Shown one piece after another: positions 7,822 through 15,520 of a stretch of 16,560 nt of DNA. Source of the DNA: CAYNJF01 sp964351745. GTDB lineage: Bacteria; Pseudomonadota; Gammaproteobacteria; Berkiellales; Berkiellaceae. Every line of letters begins with the position of its first letter. Position 1 is the stretch's first letter. The notes below the pieces were generated by a model. That model did no database searches, was not told where the DNA came from, and saw only the letters and a list, made by a program, of their open reading frames with translations. The position numbers were made by a program, and so were the translations under genes. Location of the stretch: the NCBI GenBank assembly GCA_964351745.1, contig CAYGPI010000062.1, positions 1 to 16,560 on the forward strand, given 5' to 3'.

Positions 7822-8448
7822 TTAAGGTGCAGCATCTATAAAAATCTTTTGTTGCATACAAAACTCATAAATACGAACGATATTGGGGTATGCCTCCATA
7901 GGGCACTCAAATCGATAGGCATTATAAACTTGTGGGATCAAGCAAAGATCAGCAAAGCTGATGTGATCTTGATAGCAAAAAGTGTCTGTATATTTATTTT
8001 TAGTTAACAAATTTTCAAACGCAGCAAAACCTTGATGCAGCCAGTGGTGATACCAATTTCTTTTTTGCTGATCGGAAATTTGGTATTCATCTTTTAAATA
8101 TTGCAAGACTCTTAAATTATTGAGAGGGTGCACATCGCAAGCAATTAATTGGCTAAGTTGTCTTACATAGGCTCTTGCCTCAATAGATTTAGGTAGCAAG
8201 GGAGGGGTTGGATATTTTTCTTCAAGATATTCCAACATGCTCATCGATTGCGATATAACAGTTTGATTATCAATGAGGCAAGGGACCAGCCCTTGTGGGT
8301 TTAAATCAGTGTAGTTTTGATGGTGTTGTTGGCCGCCATCATTGATTAAATGAACTTCAATAAGTTCGTGATCGATATTTTTTAGTTTTAACGCAAGGCG
8401 CACCCGAAAGGATGCGCTAGATCGAAAGTAATCATATAGTTTTATCAT
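7822..8448 (-). CDS. maiA: Maleylacetoacetate isomerase (zeta-class GST fold)
   Basis: Glutathione-dependent cis-trans isomerisation of maleylacetoacetate to fumarylacetoacetate in tyrosine breakdown. 208 aa, typical. The thioredoxin-fold N-terminus has YDYFRSSASFRVR (5-17), matching the zeta-class SSCSWRVR signature with Cys replaced by Ala. It is followed by LNPQGLVPCL (49-58, glutathione-binding cis-Pro loop), SQSMSMLEYLEEKYP (66-80), and the all-helical C-terminal domain with SFADLCLIPQVYNAYRF. The ATG sits 2 nt after the fah stop, so translation is probably coupled; the local ribosome site is weak. Last gene of hppD-fah-maiA. Confidence 0.93.
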   Translation of the reverse strand: MIKLYDYFRSSASFRVRLALKLKNIDHELIEVHLINDGGQQHHQNYTDLNPQGLVPCLIDNQTVISQSMSMLEYLEEKYPTPPLLPKSIEARAYVRQLSQLIACDVHPLNNLRVLQYLKDEYQISDQQKRNWYHHWLHQGFAAFENLLTKNKYTDTFCYQDHISFADLCLIPQVYNAYRFECPMEAYPNIVRIYEFCMQQKIFIDAAP

Positions 8449-8450
8449 GC

Positions 8451-9443
8451 TTATGACTCAGGGGTATATGGAATAACTTTTTGAAGGATTGAGCCAAAGA
8501 TGTTTTCATTTTTCTCATTAAACATCTCAATTTTAATCGTGTCATTAAATTTCATAAAGGGTGTTTCTGGGTGACCGTTTTCAATTATTTCAAGCATCCG
8601 CTTTTCTGCGATGCATGAAGATCCCTTTGATCTATCTACATTTGAAACGGTACCAGAGCCTATAATGGAGCCAGCACAAAGAGATCTTGTCTTTGCTGCG
8701 TGAGCGACTAAAGTTGGAAAGTCAAAAGTCATGTCAATGCCAGCATTAGGCTCGCCAAAAAGCTTATCATTGAGGTGGCTCGTCAGCGGTAGGTGAACTT
8801 TACAACCATCAAAGGCATCACCAAGCTCGTCAGGTGTGACGGCAACAGGACTAAAGGATGAAGATGGTTTCGAATGAAAAAAACCAAAACTTTTAGCTAT
8901 CTCCGCAGGAATAAGATTTCTAAGAGAGACATCATTGCAAAGCATGAAAAGTGCAATTTTATCTTTGGCTTGCGCAGGAGAGATGCCCATAGCAACGTTG
9001 TGGGTGATGACAGCTATTTCAGCTTCAAAATCAATACCATAAGCTTCATCTTGAACAGGGATATTATCTTGTGGCCCAAGGAAATTATCTGAGCCGCCTT
9101 GATACATCAGTGGATCTGTCCAGAAATTAGATGGCATTTCAGCCCCTCTAGCTTTTCGAACAAGCTCAACATGGTTCACATAAGCGCTGCCATCAGCCCA
9201 TTGATAAGCCCTTGGTAAAGGAGAATGGGCATCACATTGTTTGAATGGGAATTCACCCTCTACTTTATTAAGGTTTAAGGCCGTATACATCTCTTCTAAT
9301 TGAGGCGCAGTAGAGTCCCAATTTTCAAGAGCTAATTGCAAGGTTGGTGCAATATGAGGTACTTTGATAGCTTTTTTAAGATCTCTTGATACGACACATA
9401 ATTGGCCATCACGAGTCTTATCTTTTAATGTCGCTAACTTCAT
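8451..9443 (-). CDS. Fumarylacetoacetate hydrolase family protein
   Basis: Final step of tyrosine degradation: hydrolysis of fumarylacetoacetate to fumarate and acetoacetate. 330 aa, the compact bacterial version rather than the roughly 420-aa animal form. Metal-binding acidic residues fit the family: Glu140 and Glu142 in GIDFEAEIAVI and Asp171 in CNDVSLRNLIP, with SKPSSSFSPVAVTPDELG (191-208) and GTVSN near residue 265 as further FAH signatures. It lies 7 nt after hppD, with GGAT at the hppD stop serving as a plausible ribosome site. Position between hppD and maiA strongly supports the substrate over other FAH-superfamily activities. Confidence 0.9.
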   Translation of the reverse strand: MKLATLKDKTRDGQLCVVSRDLKKAIKVPHIAPTLQLALENWDSTAPQLEEMYTALNLNKVEGEFPFKQCDAHSPLPRAYQWADGSAYVNHVELVRKARGAEMPSNFWTDPLMYQGGSDNFLGPQDNIPVQDEAYGIDFEAEIAVITHNVAMGISPAQAKDKIALFMLCNDVSLRNLIPAEIAKSFGFFHSKPSSSFSPVAVTPDELGDAFDGCKVHLPLTSHLNDKLFGEPNAGIDMTFDFPTLVAHAAKTRSLCAGSIIGSGTVSNVDRSKGSSCIAEKRMLEIIENGHPETPFMKFNDTIKIEMFNEKNENIFGSILQKVIPYTPES

Positions 9444-9450
9444 GACAAAT

Positions 9451-10560
9451 TTATCCTTCTTCTTTTAAAACGCCACGATGTATTTGATCAAGTTCAATCG
9501 ATTCAAATAGGGCTTTAAAATTGCCTTCACCAAAGCCGTCGTTACCTTTGCGTTGAATAATCTCAAAGAAAATAGGGCCGATAACATTTTCCGTAAATAT
9601 TTGTAGGAGTATGCCTTCTTCTTTGATAGGGGAGCCATCAATGATGATTTTATTTTTCTTTAACCGCGCTAAATCTTCGCTATGACCCGGTACACGTTTG
9701 TTGACAATATCATAATAAGTATCAGGAACAGTTAGAAAACGGGTGCCCTGTTTGCGCATGGCTTCAACGGTTTCATAAATATTGGAAGTATAAAGAGCAA
9801 TATGTTGGATCCCTTCACCTTTATATTCATTTAAATACTCTTCAATTTGAGAGTGAGCATCCTTAGATTGATTTAAAGGGATTTTAATTTTTCCACAAGG
9901 ACTAGACATCGCTCTTGATGTGAGCCCAGTCATTTTTCCTTCAATATCAAAGTAACGAATTTCTGAGAAATTGAAAATTCTTTCATAAAAATTAGCCCAC
10001 TCATCCATTTGGCCTCGATGCACATTGTGCGTGAGGTGATCGACAAATTCTAAACCTAAGCCTGGCGGATTTTTAGGAGCATCATTTTCAAAGACAAAAT
10101 CCGTATCATAAATCGTTTTGTCGTGATAAGTATCAACAAAATATAAAACACTGCCACCAATACCATAAATGGCAGGAATTTGAATCTCGTCAGTTAGAGC
10201 GTTGGCGCCATCAAATGGCTTGGCTCCTTTACTCACAGCTTCCTTATAAGCAAACTGAGCGTCTTTCACTCTAAAGGCCATAGCACAAGCGCAAGGACCA
10301 TGTTCTTGTGCAAATAAGGTGGCGTGGCTATTAGGCTGATTATTTAAAATGAAATTAACGTGGCCTTGACGATACAGAGAAACTTCTTTTGATTTATGTT
10401 TAGCAACAAGGCTAAAGCCCATTTTTAAAAATAGCTCTGCCATTTCTTTGGGCTTTGGGGAAGCAAATTCAACGAACTCAAAACCATCGGTGCCAAGAGG
10501 ATTCTCAAGTTTACGCTCTGTAATATTCAAACTAGTTTGTAAATTTTCTGACTCTACCAT
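9451..10560 (-). CDS. hppD: 4-hydroxyphenylpyruvate dioxygenase
   Basis: Fe(II) dioxygenase converting 4-hydroxyphenylpyruvate to homogentisate; the Legionella homologue is known as legiolysin (Lly) and underlies brown pigment. 369 aa with two vicinal-oxygen-chelate domains. Iron ligands by motif: His175 in VDHLTHNV, His253 in GIQHIALYTSN, Glu333 in PIFFEIIQRKG; their spacing (78 and 80) is close to that of the Pseudomonas enzyme. The C-terminal gate helix GFGEGNFKALFESIE is present. The N-terminus is about 13 residues longer than in Pseudomonas; no other Met is available and GGAG stands about 10 nt upstream, so the start is accepted. First gene of the operon, divergent from the permease gene. 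A 10-bp inverted repeat overlaps its start codon. Confidence 0.95.
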   Translation of the reverse strand: MVESENLQTSLNITERKLENPLGTDGFEFVEFASPKPKEMAELFLKMGFSLVAKHKSKEVSLYRQGHVNFILNNQPNSHATLFAQEHGPCACAMAFRVKDAQFAYKEAVSKGAKPFDGANALTDEIQIPAIYGIGGSVLYFVDTYHDKTIYDTDFVFENDAPKNPPGLGLEFVDHLTHNVHRGQMDEWANFYERIFNFSEIRYFDIEGKMTGLTSRAMSSPCGKIKIPLNQSKDAHSQIEEYLNEYKGEGIQHIALYTSNIYETVEAMRKQGTRFLTVPDTYYDIVNKRVPGHSEDLARLKKNKIIIDGSPIKEEGILLQIFTENVIGPIFFEIIQRKGNDGFGEGNFKALFESIELDQIHRGVLKEEG

Positions 10561-10600
10561 TTAGGGTACTCCATTGTCATGCGAATGCGATACCCTAAAT
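10559..10600. repeat. Perfect 10-bp inverted repeat across the hppD translation start
   Basis: ATTTAGGGTA (10559-10568) and TACCCTAAAT (10591-10600) are exact reverse complements separated by 22 nt. In the hppD mRNA the second arm ends with the AU of the start codon, and the GGAG ribosome site lies in the loop. A further CATT/AATG pair is possible inside the loop. It could be a hairpin limiting translation or a two-half-site operator with centres 32 bp apart, close to three helical turns. Confidence 0.55.
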
Positions 10601-10676
10601 CAAATTCACCAGAAAGCCAACACTCAAGCTAAATCCTTATGATTTTAAATTTATAACTTTAACTAAGTATTTAGTA

Positions 10677-10705
10677 TTTAGAGCCAAGCATTAAGAGTCT
10701 ATAAG
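10677..10705 (+). promoter_or_regulatory. Candidate promoter of the permease-aminotransferase-phhB operon
   Basis: TTTAGA (10677-10682) and TATAAG (10700-10705) are separated by 17 nt, matching consensus at 4 and 5 of 6 positions. This would leave a leader of about 95 nt before the permease ATG. A short direct repeat, AGTATTT twice, lies just upstream. Apart from this candidate and the hppD repeat, I see nothing else clear in the 247-bp divergent gap. Confidence 0.35.
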
Positions 10706-10807
10706 GGGTATTATATCAATCCCATTTAAGTTAGCTTTTTGAGGTGGCTTACCATTAGAAAAACTGTCACAATGTTTGGTTAGTGTCATTTATAGAGTGA
10801 GCTCAGC

Positions 10808-12103
10808 ATGAAGTCAGCAACCTTAGGGTTTTCAAAAAATACTGATCTTCTAGATCCTAAAGAAAAAACAAAACAAGGAGGCCTCAAGGTCATGAGTCAA
10901 GTTTTTGGAGGATCGTTGTTGGTTGCTGGGACTTGCATTGGCGCAGGGATGTTAGGGTTACCTGTGTCTACAGCCGCTGGCGGATTCTATTGGACAACAT
11001 CTTTCTTCCTCATTGTATGGGTTTTGATGACAGCAACAGCATTCTTGATGCTGGAAGCAAGCCTTTGGCACAAAGAGGATACAAATCTTATTTCAATGAT
11101 CAAAGAAACGTTAGGGCGTCCAGGCGAGGTGCTTGCTTGGGTTGTTTATCTTTTATTTCTGTATTCTATTATGGCGGCCTATACAGCTGGAGGCGCAGCT
11201 ATTTTTGGCGATTTGCTAAAAAAGTATGGCGTTTCTCAATCGGTTAGCTCTACAGTTTTTGTTTTGTCATTTGGCTCCATTGTTTACTTCGGTACTCGAT
11301 GGGTTGATTTTACAAATCGAATTTTTATGATTGGCTTAATTGTTGCCTATTTCTGCCTTGTTTTTCTAGGGGCCCCAGAGGTTAATACAAAAATATTAGC
11401 CGATGGCGACAGCAAGTTTCTTTGGGCTGCTTTGCCGCTCATGGTCACCTCCTTTGGTTTTCACCTGCTTATACCTTCATTAAAAACGTATCTTAACAAT
11501 GACGTTAGGAAACTAAGACTTAGTTTGTTGATTGGTAGTCTAATCCCATTGTTCGTTTATTTATTATGGGAATTTATTATATTAGGTATTATTCCTAGCT
11601 CGGGTGAGACAGGTTTGATAGCCATGCTCGATGATGGACAGCCCGCTCTAGATTTAACTCGCCGACTATCAGAGATTGTGATAAGTCCTTATATTGAGCC
11701 TTTTGCAAAAAGCTTCACCTTTTTTGCATTATTAAGTTCGTTCATTGGTGTTGCTTTAGGGCTTTTTGATTTTCTTGCAGATGGCTTGAGAGTCAAGAAA
11801 ACGCATCAGAGTCGTATCATGCTGGCCTTTTTAACGTTTGTGCCACCGTCTATTTTTTTGTGGCTTTATCCTAAAGGTTTTCTGGTTGCTTTATCATATG
11901 CAGGCGCGTTTGCTGCGATTCTTTTAGTTATTTTTCCGGCGCTCATGGTGTACGTTGGTCGATATCGATTAGGTATTAAGGGGGCCTATCAAATGATAGG
12001 CGGAAAATCGATACCGTTAATTTGTATTTTATTTGGTGTGATTGTGATTGCCCTGCAAGTGTTGAGCCAAATGAATTTATTACCATTACCATATCCAAGT
12101 TAG
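10808..12103 (+). CDS. Aromatic amino acid permease, TyrP/Mtr (HAAAP) family
   Basis: Inner-membrane proton-coupled carrier, most likely for tyrosine or another aromatic amino acid. 431 aa with a hydrophilic N-terminus of about 30 residues followed by roughly eleven membrane segments. The family signature is clear: GGSLLVAGTCIGAGMLGLP (34-52) in the first helix, and VTSFGFHLLIPSLKTYLNND (213-232) in the middle. The N-terminus is somewhat longer than in E. coli TyrP (about 400 aa). Ribosome site is weak (GAG at about 10 nt). It is followed after 16 bp by the aminotransferase and then phhB, so transport and first catabolic steps are grouped. Substrate choice between tyrosine, tryptophan and phenylalanine is inferred from neighbours only. 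Confidence 0.9.
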   Translation: MKSATLGFSKNTDLLDPKEKTKQGGLKVMSQVFGGSLLVAGTCIGAGMLGLPVSTAAGGFYWTTSFFLIVWVLMTATAFLMLEASLWHKEDTNLISMIKETLGRPGEVLAWVVYLLFLYSIMAAYTAGGAAIFGDLLKKYGVSQSVSSTVFVLSFGSIVYFGTRWVDFTNRIFMIGLIVAYFCLVFLGAPEVNTKILADGDSKFLWAALPLMVTSFGFHLLIPSLKTYLNNDVRKLRLSLLIGSLIPLFVYLLWEFIILGIIPSSGETGLIAMLDDGQPALDLTRRLSEIVISPYIEPFAKSFTFFALLSSFIGVALGLFDFLADGLRVKKTHQSRIMLAFLTFVPPSIFLWLYPKGFLVALSYAGAFAAILLVIFPALMVYVGRYRLGIKGAYQMIGGKSIPLICILFGVIVIALQVLSQMNLLPLPYPS

Positions 12104-12119
12104 ATGTCTCGGAGAAAAC

Positions 12120-13214
12120 ATGTCAGATCCAATGTCTTGGGCTAATACACATATACAGAAATTAGCACCTTATGTTCCTGGAAAGCCCGCGCAATGGTTA
12201 GAGCGTGAATTAGGCATCAAGCAAAGCATCAAGCTCGCGAGTAACGAAAATCCTTTAGGCACAAGCTCTAAAGTTAAGGACTTATTGATAAATCACTCAG
12301 GAGATTTCTCACTATACCCTGATAGCAGTGGGTTTAAACTTAAAGAGCTTTTGGGCGAAAAGCATGCTTGCGCTTTTGAGCAGATCACTTTAGGGAATGG
12401 ATCAGAAGAAATTATTAGGTTACTTATCCAAGCTTTTTCTGAGCCAGGAGATAACATTGTTTTTCCTGAATACAGTTTTATTGCCTACCAACTCATTGCT
12501 CAAAGCTTAAACGTTGAAACGAGAAAAGCGCCATTAAAGCAATGGCGTGCTGACCCAGATGCTTTACTGAATCAAGTAACCTCGAAAACTAAAATTATTT
12601 TTTTAGCCAATCCAGGCAATCCCATTGGGACCTATATGCCCAAAGAGTCGCTGCTATGTTTTCTAGGTCTGGTTCGCTCTAACATTCTTGTGGTGTTAGA
12701 TGAAGCTTATTTTGAATATATGGCTCAATCTGATTATCCAGATAGTCCATCGCTTCTTGCCAGTTATCCAAATCTAATTGTGACTAGAACCTTTTCTAAA
12801 ATTTACGCACTAGCAGGTTTAAGGATTGGTTATAGCCTTAGCCATCCACAAGTGGCAGATTGTCTCAATCGTATTCGAAGCCCTTTTAATTGTAATGTTT
12901 TGGCTCAACAAGCCGCTATAGCTGCCTTAGCGGATGATCATCATAGAGAGCAAAGTTTTCATTTAAACGAGCAGGGCCGGTTACAGTATGAGGCTTTTTG
13001 TGAGACTAAAGGGATTGAAAATATTTCTAAGTCTGGAAACTTTGTCACGCTAGATTTACAAAAAGATATTCGACCAATCAATCAACGATTGCTCGAAAAG
13101 GGGATCATCACAAGAGATTTGATTCCTTATGGTCTTCCCAATTTTTTAAGAATATCCATTGGATTGCCTGAGCAAAATGAGCGATGCCTCTTAGCTTTGA
13201 GCGCTTCCATATAA
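12120..13214 (+). CDS. HisC-family PLP aminotransferase, probably aromatic amino acid specific here
   Basis: Class I/II fold PLP aminotransferase of the histidinol-phosphate type, 364 aa. Visible: KLASNENPLG (38-47), YPDSSGFKLKELL (66-78), LGNGSEEII (91-99, phosphate-binding start), NPGNPIGTY (164-172), DEAYFEY (194-200), RTFSKIYALAGLRIGY (223-238) with Lys227 as the Schiff-base lysine, and LRISIG near 343-348. HisC enzymes act on histidinol phosphate, but many also transaminate tyrosine and phenylalanine. With no his genes nearby, and a permease and phhB on either side, I infer 4-hydroxyphenylpyruvate production for the divergent hppD. GGAG lies 7 nt before the ATG; a second Met at residue 5 is possible. 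Confidence 0.9.
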   Translation: MSDPMSWANTHIQKLAPYVPGKPAQWLERELGIKQSIKLASNENPLGTSSKVKDLLINHSGDFSLYPDSSGFKLKELLGEKHACAFEQITLGNGSEEIIRLLIQAFSEPGDNIVFPEYSFIAYQLIAQSLNVETRKAPLKQWRADPDALLNQVTSKTKIIFLANPGNPIGTYMPKESLLCFLGLVRSNILVVLDEAYFEYMAQSDYPDSPSLLASYPNLIVTRTFSKIYALAGLRIGYSLSHPQVADCLNRIRSPFNCNVLAQQAAIAALADDHHREQSFHLNEQGRLQYEAFCETKGIENISKSGNFVTLDLQKDIRPINQRLLEKGIITRDLIPYGLPNFLRISIGLPEQNERCLLALSASI

Positions 13215-13226
13215 ACAGGAGATTTT

Positions 13227-13571
13227 ATGACTGAATTATCTGAGAAACATTGCCAAGCTTGTGAAGGTGGCGTGGCACCATTGACAATGGAAGAATCAAC
13301 AAAATACTTAAAAAAAGTGAGTGAGTGGCAATTAAGTGACGATATCAAACATTTAAGCCGGGTATTTTCATTTAAAAACTACTACCATACGATGGCTTTT
13401 GTGAATGCTGTGGCTTGGATGGCTAATTGCGAGAATCATCATCCAGACTTGGAAGTTTCTTATAATCAGTGCGTGGTTCATTATACAACCCATGCCATTG
13501 GTGGACTGAGTGAGAATGATTTTATTTGTGCATCAAAAGTGAACAATATATTGGCGATGAAGAAAAAATAA
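13227..13571 (+). CDS. phhB: Pterin-4-alpha-carbinolamine dehydratase
   Basis: Dehydrates the 4a-hydroxy-tetrahydropterin made during phenylalanine hydroxylation so the cofactor can be recycled. 114 aa, normal length. The catalytic histidines are in place: His71-His72 in NCENHHPDL and His89 in YTTHAIGGLSENDF, the same 17-residue spacing as in the mammalian enzyme. Strong ribosome site AGGAG 6 nt before ATG; 12 nt after the aminotransferase stop, so same operon. Its usual partner phhA (phenylalanine 4-hydroxylase) is not in the window. Confidence 0.94.
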   Translation: MTELSEKHCQACEGGVAPLTMEESTKYLKKVSEWQLSDDIKHLSRVFSFKNYYHTMAFVNAVAWMANCENHHPDLEVSYNQCVVHYTTHAIGGLSENDFICASKVNNILAMKKK

Positions 13572-13594
13572 CTTAGCTATAAATTTAAGCGGGT

Positions 13595-13624
13595 AGCCGT
13601 TTCTTATTTTGGGGCGGTTTTTTT
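13595..13624 (+). terminator. Probable terminator after phhB
   Basis: AGCCGTTTC (13595-13603) can pair with GGGGCGGTT (13611-13619) in RNA, using four G-U pairs, with a 7-nt loop and a run of T directly after. It overlaps the end of the convergent regulator gene. The many wobble pairs lower certainty; the T-run supports it. Confidence 0.4.
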
Positions 13625-13912
13625 CTGTCTTTCATAAATTGTCTTGTACCCCCCGGTGCCAAGTTCAAGGCATCGGGCAACTCTGCCTACGGTTGTAACG
13701 CTTATCCCTGTATCAGCATGGATGCTGCGATAGGACTTATTGTGATGGAGCTCATCAATGACCTGCCAGCGATCGACCATGGCTTGAAGCTCAGCAGGCG
13801 TGCACAGATCTTGCAGGTAAGCTTTAGCTTCTTGTGGTGTCTCTATAAGAGCTATAGCCTCAAAGAAGCTTTGATCAAAATCTGATTGTGAGGTAGGTTT
13901 CTTAGGTTTCAT
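13604..13912 (-). CDS. TrpR-superfamily regulator, YerC/YecD-like
   Basis: Small DNA-binding protein, about 102 aa. The all-helical TrpR-like fold is indicated by FFEAIALIETPQEAKAYLQD, then LCTPAELQAMVDRWQVIDEL, and the helix-turn-helix SYRSIHADTGISVTTVGRV followed by ARCLELGTGGYKTIYER, which is typical of the YerC/YecD group. I chose ATG at 13912; a TTG directly before it could also be used. GAGG lies about 14 nt from the ATG. TTGACT and TACTAT, 17 nt apart, end only a few bases before the start, so a leaderless message is conceivable. It converges on phhB, so it is a natural candidate for controlling the aromatic genes, but no operator has been shown. The effector ligand is unknown; family members do not necessarily bind tryptophan. 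Confidence 0.88.
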   Translation of the reverse strand: MKPKKPTSQSDFDQSFFEAIALIETPQEAKAYLQDLCTPAELQAMVDRWQVIDELHHNKSYRSIHADTGISVTTVGRVARCLELGTGGYKTIYERQKKTAPK

Positions 13913-14018
13913 CAAAACATAGTAAACCTCAATATTCTAGCAGTCAACAGCTATAGGTTGTTATATAACTCACCATAGAAGAGCACTTTAAACAGTCAGA
14001 AGTTAGAAGTATAGAAAT

Positions 14019-14663
14019 CTAGGATATTTTGATTCTATTAAACACATGATTAGAGCTGTCATTCTTCATGAGAATTTTTTCAGCCGCACGGTTAGCATGG
14101 TCAAAGCCATGAAAAAGCCCTTCACCTATGGTACCTCCAAGCGTTAAGGCAATATCCTCAATCGGCCAAGCCGTTTCAATATGGTGTAATTGTTGATTTA
14201 AAGAAGCGATGCTTTCGCTGATAAATATAGTTCGTACGCCACCATTGATGATGTCTCTTGTAAGGCCATTGGCATCTAAAATCGTTTGACTTTTGTGATA
14301 TCGAGCGGCCATGCCAAATAAAACAGAGCGCATAGTTCCAATGGCGATTGCAGATGGAAGCATGTTTTGATCTTGCATCGTTTGGCTGGCGGTATCAAGG
14401 AGTGTATTGACAGCAACCACCAGCAAGAAATCAACCGTCATGTTATTAACCATTTTGGCGAGGTCATTCTTTGACGGAAAGGTTTCGCAATTTGATGACT
14501 CGTTTTCTGTTGAGGATACTTCCTCATATCCAATCATTTTTCGAACAAGTGCGCGGCCTAAAAGATAAGGAGCTAAAGTCAAAGCTTTAGGGATGCCATA
14601 GCAAAAGGTATTGGCTGAAAAGCTTGCAATCTGATTCGCTATGAAGTCGGTAATAGTACGCAT
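14019..14663 (-). CDS. Unrecognised 214-aa protein
   Basis: I do not recognise a family. The composition is helical and alternates amphipathic and moderately hydrophobic stretches: PKALTLAPYLLGRALVRKM (25-43), VDFLLVVAVNTLLDTA (77-92), LPSAIAIGTMRSVLFGMA (102-119) and DIALTLGGTIGEGLFHGFDH (170-189). None is a convincing full membrane span, although peripheral or hairpin membrane association is possible. Residues 46-68 are acidic and serine-rich, probably a loop. No clear ribosome site precedes the ATG, and a TATAAG lies only about 8 nt upstream, so the start is uncertain. Codon use is like the neighbours. Probably a lineage-specific gene. Confidence 0.6.
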   Translation of the reverse strand: MRTITDFIANQIASFSANTFCYGIPKALTLAPYLLGRALVRKMIGYEEVSSTENESSNCETFPSKNDLAKMVNNMTVDFLLVVAVNTLLDTASQTMQDQNMLPSAIAIGTMRSVLFGMAARYHKSQTILDANGLTRDIINGGVRTIFISESIASLNQQLHHIETAWPIEDIALTLGGTIGEGLFHGFDHANRAAEKILMKNDSSNHVFNRIKIS

Positions 14664-14712
14664 ATCTTATAAAAAAATAATGAGGCGGTAGAGCCGAATG
14701 TAACAAATTCAG

Positions 14713-14736
14713 CTTATAAGCTTCAAGCTTCATAAG
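14713..14736. repeat. Compact imperfect palindrome upstream of the 214-aa gene
   Basis: CTTATAAGCTT (14713-14723) and AAGCTTCATAAG (14725-14736) are complementary apart from one bulged base, around a single central C. It lies about 50 nt before the start of the minus-strand gene, so it might be an operator. With no T-run it is not an obvious terminator. Confidence 0.35.
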
Positions 14737-14785
14737 ATGTATGGTTAAATTTTTCAGATAAAGTGATGCCAATTAACAACTGTTT

Positions 14786-15179
14786 CTAAGAAACTGCCCA
14801 TGCTGGAATACAATGAATGTTTAATGCTTGCTTGTATACATAGTCGCCGTTGTATATCAATACGCCAGTGTTTGCTCGTTTTGATTTCTTTATGAACGTC
14901 GCAAGATTTTTAATTTTTTTGTTATCTATTTTTGTGCTGTAGGTCATTTCAAAGGGATTTCTGGCCATGCCAATGATTCAAGTAAGCGAGTATCATCTCT
15001 CAAAGATCCTGTGCTCTGTGCTAAAATTTCCAATAACGTTCGATAAAGATCGAGCTTAGTCATTTATGTGTGCAGTCTAATTAGGTCGATTTGCCGACTC
15101 TTCGAGGCCCTAAAATAGCTGTGACAAATGGGCCTTCTAGAGGCACGAAGATCATAGGGTTATAAATGGGACGCGCCAT
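14786..15179 (-). pseudogene. Decayed AAA/DUF4143-type ATPase
   Basis: Three fragments in gene order on the minus strand resemble one ATP-binding protein of the AAA_14/DUF4143 type, normally about 400 aa. First, 15179-15081: MARPIYNPMIFVPLEG then ILGPRRVGKST, the Walker A P-loop, ending at TAA right after the P-loop. Second, from ATG at 15063: YRTLLEILAQSTGSLRDD, typical of the segment where DUF4143 begins, ending in a frameshift near 14950. Third, 14968-14786 in another frame: PFEMTYSTKIDNKKIKNL...GVLIYNGDYVYK...IPAWAVS, typical of the extreme C-terminus. Most of the ATPase domain, including Walker B, and part of DUF4143 have been deleted. It cannot encode a working ATPase. Such genes are often dispensable and patchily distributed. 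The final fragment might still be translated as a 60-aa peptide, but I see no reason to think it matters. Confidence 0.75.
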
Positions 15180-15520
15180 TGCAAGACTGTTAAGTTCTGT
15201 CACTTTTTCTTTTATTTGGAATATGCCGTGATGATTTAAGCACACTATATTGTCATTCAAGTGATAAAATGGTCAGTTTGATTTTGTAAGTTATGCTGAA
15301 GCCATTGGCCAATCCCTCAAAAAAGATTACTTTATCTGAGAGTAACTACGCGCTTTTTTAGTCATACTCTTTCATCGATCCTAGCAATTGCGCTGGGTAT
15401 TTAGTCAGTGTTTATGGTCATTTTTTTCTAAATTCTTGAAATATCACCTTGTTAGTGTGATGATTGACTAATCGGTGTGTTTTACCAAAGGGTAACCAGC
15501 AGAGATTTAAAGGGGTTGTT
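15180..15520. other. Intergenic stretch, largely empty
   Basis: No convincing gene. The minus frame of the dead ATPase stays open upstream to about 15290 but without a good start. A weak promoter for the next plus-strand gene is possible: TTGAAA (15436-15441) and GATGAT (15459-15464) with 17-nt spacing. Within the spacer, ATCAC (15443-15447) and GTGAT (15457-15461) form a short inverted repeat that could bind a regulator. Confidence 0.3.

Noticed and set aside
14587..14772. 61-codon minus-strand frame
   Set aside because: It overlaps the 214-aa gene, is low-complexity and Tyr/Leu-rich, and has no ribosome site.
15464..15520. TTG start adding 19 residues to the small membrane protein
   Set aside because: No ribosome site for the TTG, whereas the ATG at 15521 has AGGGG at good spacing; the extension also does not resemble a signal sequence.
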